Shown one piece after another: positions 61,096-64,000 of a DNA stretch of 64,000 bases (position 1 is its first letter; every line of letters starts with the position of its first letter). The translations under genes were made by a program, and so were the position numbers. Below the pieces are notes generated by a model. The model was not told the DNA's origin. It was given only the letters and a program-made list of their open reading frames with translations, and searched no databases. Location: positions 124,001 through 188,000 of the forward strand of contig JAJEJC010000008.1 of the NCBI GenBank assembly GCA_022828105.1, read 5' to 3'. Source of the DNA: Dehalococcoidia bacterium (GTDB taxonomy: Bacteria > Chloroflexota > Dehalococcoidia > Bin125).

Positions 61096-63075
61096 CTACT
61101 CCGGCTGCTGCGGGAGCCAGCGGGTGTCCCATTCGGGAGCGAAGCTGAGGGCGCCGAGGTCGGTGTGGTCGGCGCGGTCGTAGGTGCGAATCTCCTCGTC
61201 GCTGAGCAGGTGGATTTGCTCGCCGATGGGGATTGCGCGGCGCGCTTCTCCGTGGACTCTGAGCGTCGACTCGTGGGTCAGGCCCTCGGCGGTTACGCGC
61301 ACGCCGAAGAATGCGCCGTCGTGGTCCTGACGCAGCCGCCAGTCGTTGGGGCCGACGGGAATCCAGGCGACGCCGTCCCGGTAGCGGAATGCGCGGTGGT
61401 CGGTTTCGACCGGGCTGAAGGCGTCGTCGCCCAGCGGCAGCACGGTGAGCAGGGTCGGATTAGCGGGGTCGGAGACGTCGAACAGCGACGCCTGCAGCCC
61501 GCGCTCCCAGCCGGTCTCGGGATCGGCGTCGCGTCCGATGCCCAGCAGCAGTCCGCCGCTGAGGGGATGCAGGTACTTCGAGAAGCCCGGGATCTTCAGT
61601 TCGCCGAGCGTCTGCGGGTTGGTCGGGTCGAAGAGGTCGAGGACGTAGAGCGGATCCGTCAGCCGGAAGGTGACGACGTAGCCGACAGGGCCGGCGAAGC
61701 GGACCGATTTGATCTCCTCGGTCACGCCGAGTCCGCTGACCAGGCCGACCTGCTCTAGCGATCCCTGGTCGCCTTCGCCGACGGCCTCGAGCACAAAGAC
61801 GTTGCTGACCGTGGGCCAGCGGTCCTGGATCGTGGTGGCGACGCGCAGGTAGCCGTCGTGCTCGGACATCGACCACTGCGACAGGAGCTGTCCGCGCACC
61901 GCGCCGCTGCCGAAGTAGCTCGGCTGCAGCGGGTCGGAGATGTCGAAGCGATGAATCAGCGTGTTCCGCCAGCGGCCGTCGGGCGTGGCCAGGTAGAGCG
62001 AACCGATCGAGGCGTAGACCGTCGGCTGGTCGCTCATCACGCCGACGCTGCCGCGCTCGGCGATGCCAGCCGCCAGGTCGAAGGAGAGCATGTAGTTGAC
62101 GCCCTGTTGCCAGAGCGGCGCGTCGGAGCCGTCGGGCGCGAAGGTCTGCCGGCAGTCCAGCGCGTAGTCGATCTCGTCCTCGTTGGACTCGTAATCGAAC
62201 AACCAGGACTGCGGATGCCACAGTCCGAGCTGGCTGTGCTCGATGACGGCCTCGTTGTACGCCTGCGCGTCGCGCTCCGCGTTGCGCTCCCAGCCGAAGT
62301 CCCAGGGTCCGACCCAATGGTGGTACGACTGGTGCCGCATCACGACGCGCGCCGCGCCGTCGACCAGTCGCGCCGAGACGAACTGTCCATCGAGGTTCAG
62401 CTCGCGCAGCAGTCGCGGCGAGGCGGCATTGTCGATGTCGATCTCCAGGATTTCGGACTGCGGCCGAATCCGTTCCGGGACCCACGACGGCCGGGCAATG
62501 TCGCCGACTTCGGGGATGAACCGCGACACGGCGTCCTCGAGCTGTCGGACGACGATCGCCTTGCCGGCGCCAATCAGCAGTTCCTGGCGATGGGCCCAGT
62601 CCTGGAACTCGAGCCGTCCGACTTCCACCGGCGGCCCATCCTCGGCAAGCTCAGCGATCAGCAGCGATTGCGGGCGCAGCACGTAGAGATACGCGCCGTC
62701 GGTCTTGACGATGTCCGATTCGTCGACGCCGCGCTCCTGGACGTTGGTGCCGGTCTCGGAGGTTTCGCCCTCGTCGGCAGGCGCGGAGGCCTCCGTCGTA
62801 CTGGCGGAGTCGCCTGCTGCTACGTCCTCGGCCGCCTCTTCCTCGGCCTCCCACTCCGGCTCGCCGACTTCCTCGTAGTAGCGCTCCTGCGTCTGCGAGC
62901 GGCGCGCCTGGTCCTGGTAATGGGTCAGGAGTTCGCCGCAGGACGCGAAACCGCGCAGCGGCCGCGCCTGCGCGGACCCGGTGAAGACGATCAGGTTGGC
63001 CGCGATCAACGCGACGGCAAGGATCGGCGTCGCGAGCAGCAGCCAGCGTCGGCGGGAGATCGGGAAGCGTGACAC
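61096..63075 (-). CDS. Secreted beta-propeller domain protein (pfam Beta_propel type)
   Basis: This 659-residue protein has an N-terminal signal/anchor (RRWLLLATPILAVALIAANLIVF) and an acidic, A/E/S-rich linker. The family entry motif GTNVQERGVDESDIVKTDGA leads the propeller. Repeats such as LEIDIDNAASPRLLREL, HRFDISDPLQPSYFG, YVLDLFDPTNPQTLGEL and SLFDVSDPANPTLLTVL are propeller blades. Homologues are found in archaea and several bacteria; function is unknown. The start is GTG at 63075. The linker resembles those of the other secreted proteins in this window. Confidence 0.88.
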   Translation of the reverse strand: MSRFPISRRRWLLLATPILAVALIAANLIVFTGSAQARPLRGFASCGELLTHYQDQARRSQTQERYYEEVGEPEWEAEEEAAEDVAAGDSASTTEASAPADEGETSETGTNVQERGVDESDIVKTDGAYLYVLRPQSLLIAELAEDGPPVEVGRLEFQDWAHRQELLIGAGKAIVVRQLEDAVSRFIPEVGDIARPSWVPERIRPQSEILEIDIDNAASPRLLRELNLDGQFVSARLVDGAARVVMRHQSYHHWVGPWDFGWERNAERDAQAYNEAVIEHSQLGLWHPQSWLFDYESNEDEIDYALDCRQTFAPDGSDAPLWQQGVNYMLSFDLAAGIAERGSVGVMSDQPTVYASIGSLYLATPDGRWRNTLIHRFDISDPLQPSYFGSGAVRGQLLSQWSMSEHDGYLRVATTIQDRWPTVSNVFVLEAVGEGDQGSLEQVGLVSGLGVTEEIKSVRFAGPVGYVVTFRLTDPLYVLDLFDPTNPQTLGELKIPGFSKYLHPLSGGLLLGIGRDADPETGWERGLQASLFDVSDPANPTLLTVLPLGDDAFSPVETDHRAFRYRDGVAWIPVGPNDWRLRQDHDGAFFGVRVTAEGLTHESTLRVHGEARRAIPIGEQIHLLSDEEIRTYDRADHTDLGALSFAPEWDTRWLPQQPE

Positions 63076-63154
63076 ACGCGGCTCCGTTCCAAGAGAGAGC
63101 GATTGTCGCTCACTCTAGGATGACGAAGCCCCGCGCGAGTTTGTTCCCTGCGGG

Positions 63155-64000
<846 letters not shown>

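Overview
The window is a GC-rich chromosomal segment that I read as Chloroflexota, most likely Dehalococcoidia of the SAR202 type. This is inference from gene content: several CaiB/BaiF CoA-transferases, enoyl-CoA hydratases, a thiolase with an OB-fold partner, amidohydrolases, an F420/FMN-type luciferase-like oxidoreductase, a DDN-type nitroreductase and a UPF0182 membrane protein. There is no rRNA, prophage, insertion sequence or CRISPR array. Both ends are cut inside genes: an SPFH/slipin gene on the left and an acyl-CoA dehydrogenase on the right.

Layout. Positions 1-12300 hold housekeeping genes: slipin, a UbiA prenyltransferase, an F420-type reductase, a leftward run fakA-fakB(degV)-recG-argS-trpS, then rpmB, a glycine-rich RRM protein and a GNAT-like protein. 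Positions 12300-25400 hold leftward arginine biosynthesis genes in three blocks: argC-argJ followed by two small ORFs; argB-UPF0182; argD-argG-hypothetical-argH-rpe. A rightward membrane-bound sulfite-oxidase-fold molybdoenzyme splits the first two blocks. argF is absent. Positions 25400-33200 hold a CoA-transferase/hydratase/CoA-transferase operon, a D-aminoacylase-like hydrolase, and a CotH / VTC / DUF4956 module. A selenocysteine tRNA (anticodon UCA) follows at 33195. Positions 33800-56640 are accessory: an isocitrate-dehydrogenase-like enzyme, a membrane-anchored Mrr-like protein, two Fic proteins, amidohydrolases, a secreted HNH nuclease with an Excalibur domain, an MFS exporter, more CoA chemistry, secreted lipoproteins and beta-propellers. 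Positions 56780-61014 hold a type III restriction-modification pair of visibly lower GC.

The most notable observations: (1) an NHLRC2-like thioredoxin/NHL-propeller protein at 47642-49150 reads through an in-frame UGA at the first redox cysteine (U-I-N-C). A stem-loop fitting the bacterial SECIS consensus lies just downstream, and tRNA-Sec is encoded 14 kb away. (2) The type III methyltransferase gene carries an 11-G tract near its 5' end that puts its recognisable N terminus out of frame with the body, as expected of a phase-variable gene caught OFF. (3) Two families of short palindromic repeats recur with compensatory base changes in their stems. One copy supplies the start region of a lipoprotein gene. 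(4) Each Fic gene has its own repeat or palindrome array in front of it.
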